A stretch of 64,000 bases of DNA from an uncultured Roseibium sp. (GCF_947499295.1 NZ_CANMNP010000019.1:62001-126000); one strand, 5' to 3'. Positions 37,389 to 46,066 are shown, numbered from the stretch's first letter. Made by a program: numbers and translations. Notes: generated by a model not told the origin, from the letters alone.

Positions 37389-38324
37389 ATGTCTGATACT
37401 CAGGAAACCTCGGCGCAAGCACCGGTCAAGGGAAAGAAGAAGTCCAATCGGGAAAGTCGTTCCGGGTCGGTAAGTCCGGTCACAATGATGACCGTCTATC
37501 TGTGTGCTGCGATCGGAGGAACCATCACGGCCATTGCCGATATCGTACAGAAGGAACAAGCTTCAGCGGTTCTCAAGATGACTTCCGTTTCGGCCCGTCA
37601 TCTCGATCTGGCAGTTCCCCCGCTCTATGTCTTTGCAATTGTTGTCGTTCTTGGCGTTTTGCTGTGCTTCGTTTTCCAGCCAAACAACCGAAGGGCAGGA
37701 TTTGCCGTTGGGGCCGGCGTCATTGCCTCGATCATGACTGTTACGCCTTATCAACCTCTCAAATCGGGCTTGCCCACAACTCCCGACAGCAGTCAAGAGA
37801 ACAGTCTCATTTTGCCCTCCGGCAATGCCATCCAATTGGCCTCTTCGGATGTTGGAGGACTAATGATCGCAATGGAAATTGTCGACCTTGCGATTGTTCC
37901 TGTTAAGAACGATCTGGCGATCCCGGTTGAGGTCAAAGTCTCGTTTTTCGATCGCAACACCCGCCGACCCTACGAACAGATGCAGGCTATTGCCGCGGGG
38001 CAAACAGCGATATTCGAGTTTTCTGCGAAGGCTTCGCAGGGCCAAATCAATGGAGAGTTTTTCATCCAAGTCGGCGGAGAGCGATCAAGCTACGTAGGCG
38101 TGAATGGCAGCGGCCCCTTCCGATCAAACACTCAGTTGCTGACAAAGGCCGTCCCGTCATTTGCGCAATCTCAGATCAACAAAGAAGCGCTCAACTCATA
38201 TTCGACGACGACAACCCGTGCTCCACGCACCGCGAGCGACAGCGAAGTACGCCAAATCTACAACAAGCCGACAGGTTTTTTTAACAGCCTGCAGCAAAAG
38301 TTGCTGACACCAAAAAAGTGGTGA
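37389..38324 (+). CDS. Membrane-anchored protein of unknown function
   Basis: A 311-residue protein with a Lys/Arg/Ser-rich N-terminus (about 30 residues), three likely helices (MMTVYLCAAIGGTITAIADIV, LYVFAIVVVLGVLLCFVF, AGFAVGAGVIASIMTVTPY) and then about 190 residues probably outside the membrane. That soluble part (IPVEVKVSFFDRNTRRPYEQMQ; AGQTAIFEFSAKASQGQINGEFFIQVGGER) looks like a beta-sandwich. The C-terminus is Ser/Thr-rich then basic. GGAGG stands 6 nt before the ATG, so it is certainly expressed-looking. No family recognised; it may be a periplasmic-facing binding or scaffold protein. Confidence 0.75.
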   Translation: MSDTQETSAQAPVKGKKKSNRESRSGSVSPVTMMTVYLCAAIGGTITAIADIVQKEQASAVLKMTSVSARHLDLAVPPLYVFAIVVVLGVLLCFVFQPNNRRAGFAVGAGVIASIMTVTPYQPLKSGLPTTPDSSQENSLILPSGNAIQLASSDVGGLMIAMEIVDLAIVPVKNDLAIPVEVKVSFFDRNTRRPYEQMQAIAAGQTAIFEFSAKASQGQINGEFFIQVGGERSSYVGVNGSGPFRSNTQLLTKAVPSFAQSQINKEALNSYSTTTTRAPRTASDSEVRQIYNKPTGFFNSLQQKLLTPKKW

Positions 38325-38477
38325 CATTGCCAACCGCCTGACCACACTGATGTTGGGCTGTTCGCGCTGATCTCAGTGATCGCCTTCAGTTATCGTTGTT
38401 CCAGTTCGGTCACACGACTAAACTCGTGTGTTGGCGAATCCATTTCCAATCCTTATCGGGACAAGGCCCTCATTTAT

Positions 38478-39782
38478 TTGGCTGATCAAAGCATCAAAAT
38501 CCTGCGCGGCAGGCTGCTCACTTTCCAGGCGTCTCCTCAGGGAGCGGAAGACATCAACTCCTATTCCTATGAACCGGATGGTGCGTTGCTGATTTCGGAC
38601 GGCAAAATCCTGGAACGCGGCACGTACTCGGAAGTTTTCTCAAATGCACCGGACGATACGCAAGTTGTGGATCACCGGCCGCACCTGATTGTCCCTGGGT
38701 TCATCGACACGCATATCCACTTTCCTCAAGCTCAGGTAATCGCCTCCTGGGCGGATCAGCTTCTCGACTGGCTCAACGACTACACGTTTCCAGCGGAAAT
38801 TCGCTTTGCGAACAAGGACCATGGCACGCGGATCGCCGGCGAGTTCTACAACGCGCTCCTTGCCAACGGCACGACGACAGCCGTTGCCTATTGCTCCAGT
38901 CATCCAAATTCGGTCGATGCCTATTTCGAGGAGGCAGAAGCACGCGGCATGCTAATGCTTGGCGGTAAGACCATGATGGACCGGAATGCGCCACCCGAAC
39001 TGTGTGATACGGCGCAAAGCTCTTATGACGACAGCAAAGCCCTTCTTTCAAAGTGGCATGGACGCGGCAGAGCTCATTACGTCATCACTCCTCGATTTGC
39101 CATCACCTCTACATCGGAACAGCTGGAAGCAGCCGGAACACTTTTGAAAGAACACCCAGAGTGCCATTTGCAGACGCATATCAACGAGAACCACAATGAA
39201 ATTGCCTATACGCAGGAGCTCTATCCAGATGCGGCTCATTATCTCGGCGTCTATGAGAGCTTCGGTCTGCTCGGCGCCAAAACACTGCTCGGTCACTGCA
39301 TCCACATGACAGGTCACGAACTCCAGGTGATGCGGGAAACCAGATCGATTGCGGTCTTTTGTCCAACCTCAAACCTTTTTCTGGGTAGCGGCCTTTTTGA
39401 CAAGTCAGGTATGGAAAGTGCTGGCATCAGGACGGCAATCGCAACCGATGTCGGTGGCGGTACGAACTATTCAATGCTTCGGACACTGGACGAGGGCTAC
39501 AAAGTTCTACAACTTCAACGCCAACGCATGCATCCGCTCACCAGTTTCTATTGGATGACACTGGGAAATGCCGAAGCTCTTTCTCTGTCCGACAAGATCG
39601 GAACACTGGAACCAGGAACGGATGCAGACGTCGTGGTGTTGAATGCCCATGCTACTCCTCCGATGGCTTTGCGCATGGAAACCGTCGAAACACTTTCAGA
39701 AGAACTGTTCGTGCTGCAGACTTTGGGCGATGATCGCTCCATTGTTGAGACATACGTCTCCGGGTCGCCATCTAAGACATGA
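38478..39782 (+). CDS. guaD: Guanine deaminase
   Basis: Zinc-dependent deamination of guanine to xanthine in purine catabolism, amidohydrolase superfamily. With the TTG at 38478 the protein has 434 residues, close to E. coli GuaD (439). Metal and substrate motifs: PGFIDTHIHFPQ, YCSSHPNSVDAYFEEA, LQTHINENHNEI, LLGHCIHM and ATDVGGGTNYSM, in order. The frame continues upstream to an ATG at 38376, but the added 34 residues do not look like the family, and the TTG gives the usual start (ADQSIKILRGRLLTF). Start therefore uncertain. It converges on the MFS gene with 23 nt between stops. Confidence 0.92.
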   Translation: MADQSIKILRGRLLTFQASPQGAEDINSYSYEPDGALLISDGKILERGTYSEVFSNAPDDTQVVDHRPHLIVPGFIDTHIHFPQAQVIASWADQLLDWLNDYTFPAEIRFANKDHGTRIAGEFYNALLANGTTTAVAYCSSHPNSVDAYFEEAEARGMLMLGGKTMMDRNAPPELCDTAQSSYDDSKALLSKWHGRGRAHYVITPRFAITSTSEQLEAAGTLLKEHPECHLQTHINENHNEIAYTQELYPDAAHYLGVYESFGLLGAKTLLGHCIHMTGHELQVMRETRSIAVFCPTSNLFLGSGLFDKSGMESAGIRTAIATDVGGGTNYSMLRTLDEGYKVLQLQRQRMHPLTSFYWMTLGNAEALSLSDKIGTLEPGTDADVVVLNAHATPPMALRMETVETLSEELFVLQTLGDDRSIVETYVSGSPSKT

Positions 39783-39805
39783 GGTCAGCCGGTCTGTCAT
39801 CCGAC

Positions 39806-41047
39806 CTATTGCCGGTCTGGCTGGGGCCGCAAAGATATCCGAAGCGCGATTGCCTGAAATACAAGGATGCAGAGAGCTGTGAAAGCAAATGCAAAGAGCG
39901 CTATCGACGACAATAAGAAGACCAGTCCGAACCCGAACCCTTGAAGCAGCGGTGTCAGTAACAAAGGTGATATGACTTGGCCCAAGAACATAGCAGTCGT
40001 AACCATTCCTGAAACTCTGCCACGCTTGCTTTGGGGCGCAACATTTAATGCGACCAGAAAGAGAGCCGGTTGTACCAGCGCGTAGCCTGCGCCAATCTGC
40101 ACAGCTCCACCCAGAACCGTTGGCCAGCTTGCATCCAGGGAAAGTGTCGCAAATCCTGTGCCCATGAGAGCAAAGCCGATCGAAAATGTTGCGCACAGCC
40201 CCATGACACCGCAAATACGCTTGAACACGACGGCCACACAGCCGCCTGTCAACGTCAGTGCGCCTAAACCATAAGCCGTACCAGATGCTCCATCCAATCC
40301 GTTCTCAGTTAGAAAGAATGGCAGCTGACTTGGCATCAAAAAGAAAAGCATCACTGTTGCCATTGTGAGTATCGACAAGGCTGATGCACGCAAGAACCAG
40401 TTTCCTTCAGTCGTTGCATTTTGACCTTCGACCGGAAGTTCCCGATTAGCCGCATCCAGTCTTTCCCGATGCAGCAAAGGCAACAGAAGCGGCAAGAGCA
40501 AAAACGGCAAAGCATAGATCAAGAATGGCCAGCGAGGCGAATAACCTGCCAGGAAACCAGCGAACCCAATGTACAAAAAACCGCTGAAATTAATGGCCGC
40601 TGTTTGCAAGCCCATGAATGCGCTGCGGCGATTGCCTTCAAAAAGATCGCCAACCAGGGCAATTTGAGCCGTCATGGTCAAGGCAACGGCAACCCCAAGA
40701 ATAAGTCGGCTGACCAGAACGGACGTCAGATCGGGCAGATAAGCGCCCGCACTGCCGCTCAACGCAAACAGCACGACACCTGCAACCAGAATGGGCGCAC
40801 GACCAAACCGGTCCGCGACCACCCCGGCAATTGGTGCAATCAGAACCACCGTTAGTGATGGTGCTGCCACAAGAAAGCGCGTGAGATAGGCGGCTTGGGC
40901 ATTGTCGGAAAAAAAATCCTCAAGTCCGGGCAATGCTGGACTGATGGTCGCGTTTGCCATGATTTTGAGGGTCGCTACCAAAAGCAAAGCGATCGTGGTT
41001 TTTTGCAACCAGAGAGGAGGAAGTGAGGTTTGCGCATTCGTGGGCAC
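39806..41047 (-). CDS. MFS efflux transporter
   Basis: Major facilitator protein of 413 residues with about 12 helices. The loop-2 signature GVVADRFGRAPILVAG and a motif-C-like stretch near LGVAVALTMTAQIALVGDLF point to a drug:H+ antiporter type. I put the start at the GTG (41047), preceded by AAGGA at 8 nt; the longer frame begins at a TTG (41113) that forms part of the promoter's -35 box. Transcription comes from the MerR-type promoter shared with the divergent regulator gene, so it is probably the regulated target. Substrate unknown; toxic or redox-cycling compounds are likely. Confidence 0.9.
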   Translation of the reverse strand: MPTNAQTSLPPLWLQKTTIALLLVATLKIMANATISPALPGLEDFFSDNAQAAYLTRFLVAAPSLTVVLIAPIAGVVADRFGRAPILVAGVVLFALSGSAGAYLPDLTSVLVSRLILGVAVALTMTAQIALVGDLFEGNRRSAFMGLQTAAINFSGFLYIGFAGFLAGYSPRWPFLIYALPFLLLPLLLPLLHRERLDAANRELPVEGQNATTEGNWFLRASALSILTMATVMLFFLMPSQLPFFLTENGLDGASGTAYGLGALTLTGGCVAVVFKRICGVMGLCATFSIGFALMGTGFATLSLDASWPTVLGGAVQIGAGYALVQPALFLVALNVAPQSKRGRVSGMVTTAMFLGQVISPLLLTPLLQGFGFGLVFLLSSIALFAFAFTALCILVFQAIALRISLRPQPDRQ

Positions 41048-41082
41048 GTTCGTTGTCCTTGAACTTCTATCGGAATTGCGCA

Positions 41083-41113
41083 ACCCTACAAGCTCAAGTC
41101 GACTTGAGGTCAA
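41083..41113 (-). promoter_or_regulatory. MerR-type promoter and SoxR-like operator for the MFS gene
   Basis: Reading leftward: -35 TTGACC (41113-41108), a 19-bp spacer, then -10 TAGGGT (41088-41083). The spacer is overlapped by a perfect 16-bp palindrome CTCAAGTCGACTTGAG (41093-41108). A 19-bp spacer with a centred palindrome is the hallmark of promoters that MerR-family activators untwist. The palindrome closely follows the SoxR site CCTCAAGTTAACTTGAGG. It also overlaps the ribosome site of the regulator gene, allowing autoregulation. Confidence 0.78.
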
Positions 41114-41116
41114 GAG

Positions 41117-41569
41117 ATGAAATTATTGGATATTTCTGAAATATCGAAGTCTACGGGCATCGCTGCGTCTGCCCTTCGCCACTATGAAGACAAAGGCCTG
41201 ATCACCTCCATCGGGCGCAGAGGCATGAAGCGTCTTTTCACGCCGGAAGTCATTGATCAGCTTGCACTGATCAACCTTGGCAAAGCCGGCGGATTTTCAC
41301 TCGACGAGATAAAAGCAATGTTTGGCCCGGATGGCCGCCCTGCGCTTTCCCGTCAAAAACTTCACGTGCGCGTGGATGAACTGGACCGGCAGATCCAGCG
41401 ACTGAGCTCATTGCGCGACATGATCCGTCACGTCGCCGAGTGCCCTGCCCCGTCCCATATGGAGTGCCCCAATTTTCAGAAGCTGCTGCGTATCAGCAGC
41501 AAAAAGTCACATGGAACGTCACCTATGACACCAGCCTGGTCACGCTCCAAGTCATCTTCACCTTCGTGA
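41117..41569 (+). CDS. MerR family transcriptional regulator (SoxR-related)
   Basis: A 150-residue DNA-binding regulator. The winged helix-turn-helix at 1-70 (ISEISKSTGIAASALRHYEDKGLITSIGR) resembles SoxR in the recognition region ALxxYExKGLITSI. A coiled-coil dimerisation helix follows (about 78-107), then two cysteines, Cys109 and Cys117, spaced CX7C in ECPAPSHMECP. SoxR's four-Cys iron-sulfur ligand set is absent, so the effector must be sensed differently. The Ser/Lys-rich tail after residue 127 overlaps the 3' end of the MATE gene by 12 nt and looks unstructured. GAGG is 7 nt before the ATG. Divergent MFS and convergent MATE genes suggest control of efflux. Confidence 0.92.
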   Translation: MKLLDISEISKSTGIAASALRHYEDKGLITSIGRRGMKRLFTPEVIDQLALINLGKAGGFSLDEIKAMFGPDGRPALSRQKLHVRVDELDRQIQRLSSLRDMIRHVAECPAPSHMECPNFQKLLRISSKKSHGTSPMTPAWSRSKSSSPS

Positions 41570-42955
41570 AAAGAACAATACAACTTGCCGGGCCTGGCGT
41601 TGAAACAGTCCTGGACCGCTGACTTCCTCCTGTCGGATTTCCACGTTGCGGATCACATGGCGCACAAGGATCAATGAGGCTATCCCGAAGACGATCCCTC
41701 CAGCGGCCTGACCGATCAACACACCGGGTGCCCCGAAAAGAGCGCCCCCGATCCAAACGAACGGGATTGTTCCAAGCGTGTGCCTGCCCCAGTTCATCCA
41801 GGTGGAGTAAAAAGGCTTGCCAAGGTTGTTAAAAAACGCGTTGGACACAAAGAGCGCTCCGTTGAAAAAGAACGCGAGCGCGAGCGGACCACAAAACAAA
41901 TAGATCAATGTGAGTGCCAAACCGCTGGCGTCAAACAAATGGGCAATCGGACCGCGCAGAAAATAGAGCGCAAGAGCTGCCGTCCCGACAACGATAGCGG
42001 TAAACAACAGCGATTCTCTCAGAGCACCACGAACCCGGTCATACTTCGCAGCACCGTAGTTCTGACCGACAATCGGCCCGATTGCCCCGGATAAGGCAAA
42101 TATTGTCGCAAAGGCAAGCGGTGACATGCGGGCCACCACGGCCATGCCGGCAACGGCCTCCTCCCCGAATTCGGCCATGGATCGGGTAACCCAGGCTTGT
42201 CCAACGGGTGTCGCGAGTTGAGTTAGGATGGCTGGAAAGGCGATCGCTGAAATGGGAGGAAGATCGATTAGCAGCTTTTTCGGATTGGGCAGGCTCAATC
42301 CGCCGTGGTAGCGGATTATCGGTGCAACCGCGAAAAAGGCAATTGCAACGCGAGATGCCGCACTTGCAAGTGCGGCGCCGGTCAATTCGAGATCCAATCC
42401 GAAAATCAAAATAGGATCTAGAACGGCGTTGACCAGGCCGCCGGCAATCGTCGACATCATCGCTCTTTTGGCATCGCCATGGGCTCGCAAGATTGCGCCG
42501 CCCGCCATGCCCAGAAGAAGCAAGGGCAATGTGGGCACAATGATCGCAAGGTAATGAACGGCAAGCTCGTGAGTTTGTTCACGTGCGCCGATAAGCGACA
42601 CGAGTTCGTCCAACAAAAACCAGACAGCGACAGCAAACACGCTGCAGAAGATTACGCCAACCGTCAAAGCGTTGGCCGCCTGTTGACGTGCCTGCTCTCT
42701 GTCTCCGGCTCCCAGTGCCCTGGCAACGAGCGCACCAGCGGCAATGGCGACGCCTATGTTGAACGATGTGGTGAAAAAGAGAATAGCCCCGGCATACCCG
42801 ACTGCGGCCGCCAATTCGGCTTTGCCAAGCATTGAGATGAAAATCATGTCGACAAAATCGACCGCAAAAATCGCCATGAGGCCGACCGAAGAGGTCAAAG
42901 ACATCACCGTGATGTGGCGGAATAAGCTTCCGGTGAGAAATTTGGCCTGGTTCAT
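41558..42955 (-). CDS. MATE family efflux transporter
   Basis: Multidrug and toxic compound extrusion antiporter (Na+ or H+ driven), 465 residues and about 12 helices. The two pseudo-symmetric halves are visible: LTSSVGLMAIFAVDFVDMIFISMLG with AAVGYAGAILFFTTSFNIG in the first, and ILTQLATPVGQAWVTRSMAEFG with GPIVGQNYGAAKYDRVRGAL in the second. The C-terminal 25 residues are polar. Its 3' end overlaps the regulator's 3' end by 12 nt. The promoter presumably lies in 42956-43080. Substrate unknown. Confidence 0.94.
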   Translation of the reverse strand: MNQAKFLTGSLFRHITVMSLTSSVGLMAIFAVDFVDMIFISMLGKAELAAAVGYAGAILFFTTSFNIGVAIAAGALVARALGAGDREQARQQAANALTVGVIFCSVFAVAVWFLLDELVSLIGAREQTHELAVHYLAIIVPTLPLLLLGMAGGAILRAHGDAKRAMMSTIAGGLVNAVLDPILIFGLDLELTGAALASAASRVAIAFFAVAPIIRYHGGLSLPNPKKLLIDLPPISAIAFPAILTQLATPVGQAWVTRSMAEFGEEAVAGMAVVARMSPLAFATIFALSGAIGPIVGQNYGAAKYDRVRGALRESLLFTAIVVGTAALALYFLRGPIAHLFDASGLALTLIYLFCGPLALAFFFNGALFVSNAFFNNLGKPFYSTWMNWGRHTLGTIPFVWIGGALFGAPGVLIGQAAGGIVFGIASLILVRHVIRNVEIRQEEVSGPGLFQRQARQVVLFFSRR

Positions 42956-43083
42956 GACGCCTTAGGACGGTTCGGTCGCAAAACCCGATGGGTGTCGGAT
43001 GTCATTTGCCAAATACAAGGTCGATCCGAATTGCCCATTAAACAGGAAAAGACAAAAGGGCCTAAGCCCAAAGTCGCAGAAAC

Positions 43084-43116
43084 AAAAAAGCCTGCCGGAG
43101 GAAGCCGGCAGGCTTT
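43084..43116 (-). terminator. Rho-independent terminator of rplM-rpsI
   Basis: Leftward reading gives a 12-bp stem (AAAGCCTGCCGG/CCGGCAGGCTTT, arms 43087-43098 and 43105-43116) with a 6-nt loop, ending in a U-run. It begins 33 nt after the rpsI stop, matching an intrinsic terminator of the ribosomal operon. Confidence 0.9.
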
Positions 43117-43148
43117 GAAGATATTTGGTGCAACAGTCTTTTGAGCGA

Positions 43149-43625
43149 TTAACGCTTGGAGAACTGGAACGACCGGCGCGCTTTGCGCTTACCGAACTTC
43201 TTACGTTCAACAACACGGCTGTCACGCGTAAGGAAGCCGTTTTTCTTCAAAACACCGCGAAGTTCCGGCTCGTAATGGGTCAAGGCCTTGGACAGACCAT
43301 GACGCACAGCACCAGCCTGACCGGAAAGTCCACCGCCAGTAACAGTCGCGATGACGTCATACTGGCCGGCACGGTCCGTCAACATGACCGGCTGCTGAAG
43401 GATCATCTGAAGAACAGGGCGAGCAAAATACTCAGTGTAGTCCTTCTTGTTGATCACAATCTTGCCAGTACCTGGCTTGATCCAGACGCGCGCGATTGCG
43501 TCTTTACGCTTGCCGGTCGCATATGCACGGCCTTGTGCGTCCAATTTCTGAACATGGACCGGTGCTTCAGGGGCTGCGGTTTCGACCGCGCCGCCCAATT
43601 CTTCCAGGGATTGCAGCTCAGCCAT
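43149..43625 (-). CDS. rpsI: 30S ribosomal protein S9
   Basis: Small-subunit protein near the P site. 158 residues; the conserved core starts near residue 34 with [20 protein letters not shown], followed by [35 protein letters not shown] and the typical tail [17 protein letters not shown], whose terminal Lys-Arg contacts P-site tRNA. The first 33 residues form the Glu/Ala/Pro-rich extension seen in alphaproteobacteria. It starts 2 nt after the rplM stop. Confidence 0.99.
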   Translation of the reverse strand: MAELQSLEELGGAVETAAPEAPVHVQKLDAQGRAYATGKRKDAIARVWIKPGTGKIVINKKDYTEYFARPVLQMILQQPVMLTDRAGQYDVIATVTGGGLSGQAGAVRHGLSKALTHYEPELRGVLKKNGFLTRDSRVVERKKFGKRKARRSFQFSKR

Positions 43626-43627
43626 CG

Positions 43628-44095
43628 TTAAGCCCTCTTGCCGTCATTCTTTGCATTAAGGCCCTTAACGTCGACGAGTTCCGGCGACTGAGCTTCGTGC
43701 GGGTGGTTCGGACCAGCATAAACCTTGAGGTTCTTCAGCTGCTTGTTGGACAAAGGACCGCCTGGCATCATGCGCTGGACAGCTTTTTCCAGAACGCGCT
43801 CAGGGAAACGGCCTTCCAGGATCGCACGAGCTGTACGTTCCTTGATGCCACCCGGGTGGCCAGTGTGCCAGTAGTATTTCTTGTTGTCGTACTTACGGCC
43901 TGTGAGCACCACCTTGTCAGCATTGATGACGATGATGTTGTCACCGGTGTCAATGTGAGGTGTAAAGGTCGGCAGATGCTTGCCGCGCAGGTGGTTGGCG
44001 ATGTAGGCAGCCAAACGGCCGACGACCATGCCTTCTGCGTCAATCAAGATCCACTTTTTCTCGACCTCAGCCGGCTTGGCAGAGTAGGTCTTCAT
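43628..44095 (-). CDS. rplM: 50S ribosomal protein L13
   Basis: Early-assembling large-subunit protein, 155 residues. Family blocks [66 protein letters not shown] and [29 protein letters not shown] are all intact. First gene of rplM-rpsI, preceded by an 80-nt leader with an inverted repeat and a strong promoter. Confidence 0.99.
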   Translation of the reverse strand: MKTYSAKPAEVEKKWILIDAEGMVVGRLAAYIANHLRGKHLPTFTPHIDTGDNIIVINADKVVLTGRKYDNKKYYWHTGHPGGIKERTARAILEGRFPERVLEKAVQRMMPGGPLSNKQLKNLKVYAGPNHPHEAQSPELVDVKGLNAKNDGKRA

Positions 44096-44126
44096 GGGTT
44101 TGATCCATAATTGGTCGGTTAAAGAA

Positions 44127-44167
44127 AAGGTCCGCGCGACTTAAGAGAAAGCCTGCGAACGGACCTT
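44127..44167 (-). promoter_or_regulatory. Leader inverted repeat of the rplM-rpsI mRNA
   Basis: The 5' untranslated leader contains perfect 8-bp arms AAGGTCCG (44127-44134) and CGGACCTT (44160-44167) around a 25-nt loop, between the promoter and the rplM start. Autoregulation of this operon by L13 is known in E. coli; a similar role here is inference. Confidence 0.45.
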
Positions 44168-44184
44168 GAATTCGTTCGAGTGCG

Positions 44185-44213
44185 CTTATACGCCGACAGA
44201 CTATTACCGTCAA
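44185..44213 (-). promoter_or_regulatory. Sigma70-type promoter of rplM-rpsI
   Basis: Leftward reading gives TTGACG (44213-44208), a 17-bp spacer and TATAAG (44190-44185): five of six bases of each consensus box at the ideal spacing. Transcription should start near 44178 and give a leader of about 80 nt. Confidence 0.85.
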
Positions 44214-44408
44214 TTACAAAAAATGAACATTCTTTGAATTTTTCTCATATTTTTCAATACCTTAGAAAAACGGTATTATAATACCACAAAATTCATGTTT
44301 CAAATCGTAGGCCCCTTCTTCGCGATCATTCGACAAAGGCTGAGCGGTTTTACTCGCGCTTAAGCGTTGCCCCCTAAGGTATTTCCGCAAATGACCGGAG
44401 GCGATATC
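44214..44408. other. AT-rich gap before the diguanylate cyclase gene
   Basis: No gene. With the rplM leader and promoter this completes the 313-nt divergent interval 44096-44408. Strongly AT-rich around 44215-44300; probably holds the cyclase promoter, but I could not pick definite boxes. Confidence 0.4.
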
Positions 44409-45620
44409 ATGGGTTTGGCCGGCCTGATCAGGGAAAACCGTAAGCCGATCCTATTCGCGTTGTCGGGCACGATTGCCGTTGTGGTGCTTGTGGCAGCAGC
44501 ACTTGACGAACTTATTGACTGGCAAGTCCAGGTTGCCATTCGCAAGAACGCTGAAGTGCGTGCACTCAACTGGGCCGAAAACTTCTTCGCAACGACGCCG
44601 AGTTCGCGCCGGATGGTCGAAAAGGGAGTTGCCACACCTTCCGAACTCGACCGACTGGAAAGTTCGTTTGCCTTGGTCGACGTTATCCGTTTTGAGATGT
44701 TCAATCGGGAGGGTGTGCGAACACTTCTTTCCGACAAGGGTGTCCTGGAACCCTCGACTGCCGTAAATGCCACCGCAGTCCGTGTGTATGAAAGCGGTCT
44801 TCCGCTCGTTTTTGTTCACGAAAAAGAAGACCATGAAACAGAAACCTCGCAGCTTGAAACTTATGTTGAGGTCTACCTACCCGCTGTCCTTCCTTCAGGT
44901 GAGGCCATAGGCGCGATTGAGGTCTATGTAGACGTGACGAAATTCGAAGATGAGTTGGAAGAGGTTTTTCAACAAATCAGCGGATATCTCATTCTGGGGA
45001 CATTGCTCATCGGCTTGTTCCCAGCAGCTGCCTATATCCGAACAACACGCCAAATCATGCGAAAGGACAAGCAGCTGCTTGAACTGACTCGTTACGACAA
45101 GCTAACGGGCATCTATAACAGAGACACTGTTTCGACATATCTGGCACGGTTTTTCGCATCGCCGGAGGCAGGTGGAAATCTTGGCATTCTTTTTGTGGAC
45201 GTCGACTATTTCAAACAAGTGAACGATCAGTATGGTCATGCAGCGGGAGACAAACTGCTTCAACACATAGCTTCCGTCCTGAATGACTGCATCAGAACGG
45301 AAACCGATTTGATAGGTCGCTATGGGGGCGATGAATTTGTAATTCTGATGCCAGATGTTTCCAGGGGCCTGTTTCGAGAACGGTGTTCGCTTATTCTGGA
45401 GGCATCGCAAGCGCCCTACAGGCACAAAGACATTGAATTCGTTCCGAGCCTGAGCGTTGGAGCATATCTTACGAACACCCGGGACACGGAAAAGTCGGCA
45501 CTGCACAAGGCCGACCTCGCTGTTTATGCTGCCAAACGCTCGGGCCGAGGTCAGGTGGTCGAATACACGCCCAAATTGGAGGGACTGTTTGACCAGGAAA
45601 GTTCAAGGCAATCCGCGTGA
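44409..45620 (+). CDS. Membrane-bound diguanylate cyclase
   Basis: A 403-residue enzyme that makes c-di-GMP. Helix 1 (about 12-32, ILFALSGTIAVVVLVAAAL) and helix 2 (about 188-208, GYLILGTLLIGLFPAAAYI) bracket a periplasmic sensor region of about 150 residues with no known domain recognised. The GGDEF domain covers about 230-395 with GGDEF at 306-310 (RYGGDEFVILMPD) and VDVDYFKQVNDQYGHAAGD. The inhibitory-site position reads TETD instead of RxxD, so product feedback is probably missing. The start at 44409 follows GGAGG by 7 nt. Confidence 0.93.
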   Translation: MGLAGLIRENRKPILFALSGTIAVVVLVAAALDELIDWQVQVAIRKNAEVRALNWAENFFATTPSSRRMVEKGVATPSELDRLESSFALVDVIRFEMFNREGVRTLLSDKGVLEPSTAVNATAVRVYESGLPLVFVHEKEDHETETSQLETYVEVYLPAVLPSGEAIGAIEVYVDVTKFEDELEEVFQQISGYLILGTLLIGLFPAAAYIRTTRQIMRKDKQLLELTRYDKLTGIYNRDTVSTYLARFFASPEAGGNLGILFVDVDYFKQVNDQYGHAAGDKLLQHIASVLNDCIRTETDLIGRYGGDEFVILMPDVSRGLFRERCSLILEASQAPYRHKDIEFVPSLSVGAYLTNTRDTEKSALHKADLAVYAAKRSGRGQVVEYTPKLEGLFDQESSRQSA

Positions 45621-45640
45621 CATCCAAATACTCAGATGAA

Positions 45641-46066
45641 TCATCTCGGTGGTATTGAATAGGTCGCCGTTGCATGTGCAACCGGCGCTTCTTCACCCTC
45701 ACCTGCGATCGTGCACTCCACAACAGCCAACCTCTTGCCGAGCTTCAAGAGACGGCAAGTGCCCAGAAGATCTCCCCGGTTCGGTTTGCGGAGAAAATTG
45801 ATATTTAGATTGGTTGTCACCGCGAGAGCCTCAGGGCCAATATGTGCAAGTATGACCACGTAAGCTGCTAAGTCGGCCAGCGACATCATTGATGGACCGG
45901 ATACCGTTCCCCCTGGCCTCAAGTGCATTTCGTTTGCACTCAATCGCACAACTGCCACACCAGATGAAACACCGTCGATCGAGTACACCCGGCCACCTGC
46001 ATGTATCTGCGGGAACTCCTTGTCCAGCAAAGCCATTACGTCCACAGCTGTCATGACCGGCTTCAT
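45641..46066 (-). CDS. PaaI-type hotdog-fold acyl-CoA thioesterase
   Basis: A 141-residue hotdog protein. GGTVSGPSMMSLADLAAYVVILAHIG is the PaaI-type active-site helix (Asp in SLADLAAY), followed by VTTNLNINFLRKPNRGDLLGTCRLLKLGKRLAVVECTI. It should hydrolyse a medium-chain or aromatic acyl-CoA; substrate unknown. Start chosen at 46066 (GAGG 5 nt upstream); another ATG lies six codons earlier at 46084. A LiuR-like MerR box lies 46 nt upstream, hinting at control by acyl-CoA catabolism. Confidence 0.88.
   Translation of the reverse strand: MKPVMTAVDVMALLDKEFPQIHAGGRVYSIDGVSSGVAVVRLSANEMHLRPGGTVSGPSMMSLADLAAYVVILAHIGPEALAVTTNLNINFLRKPNRGDLLGTCRLLKLGKRLAVVECTIAGEGEEAPVAHATATYSIPPR

Noticed and set aside
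41048..41113. TTG at 41113 as the start of the MFS protein
   Set aside because: That TTG is the beginning of the -35 box TTGACC of a MerR-type promoter; translation must begin downstream of it.
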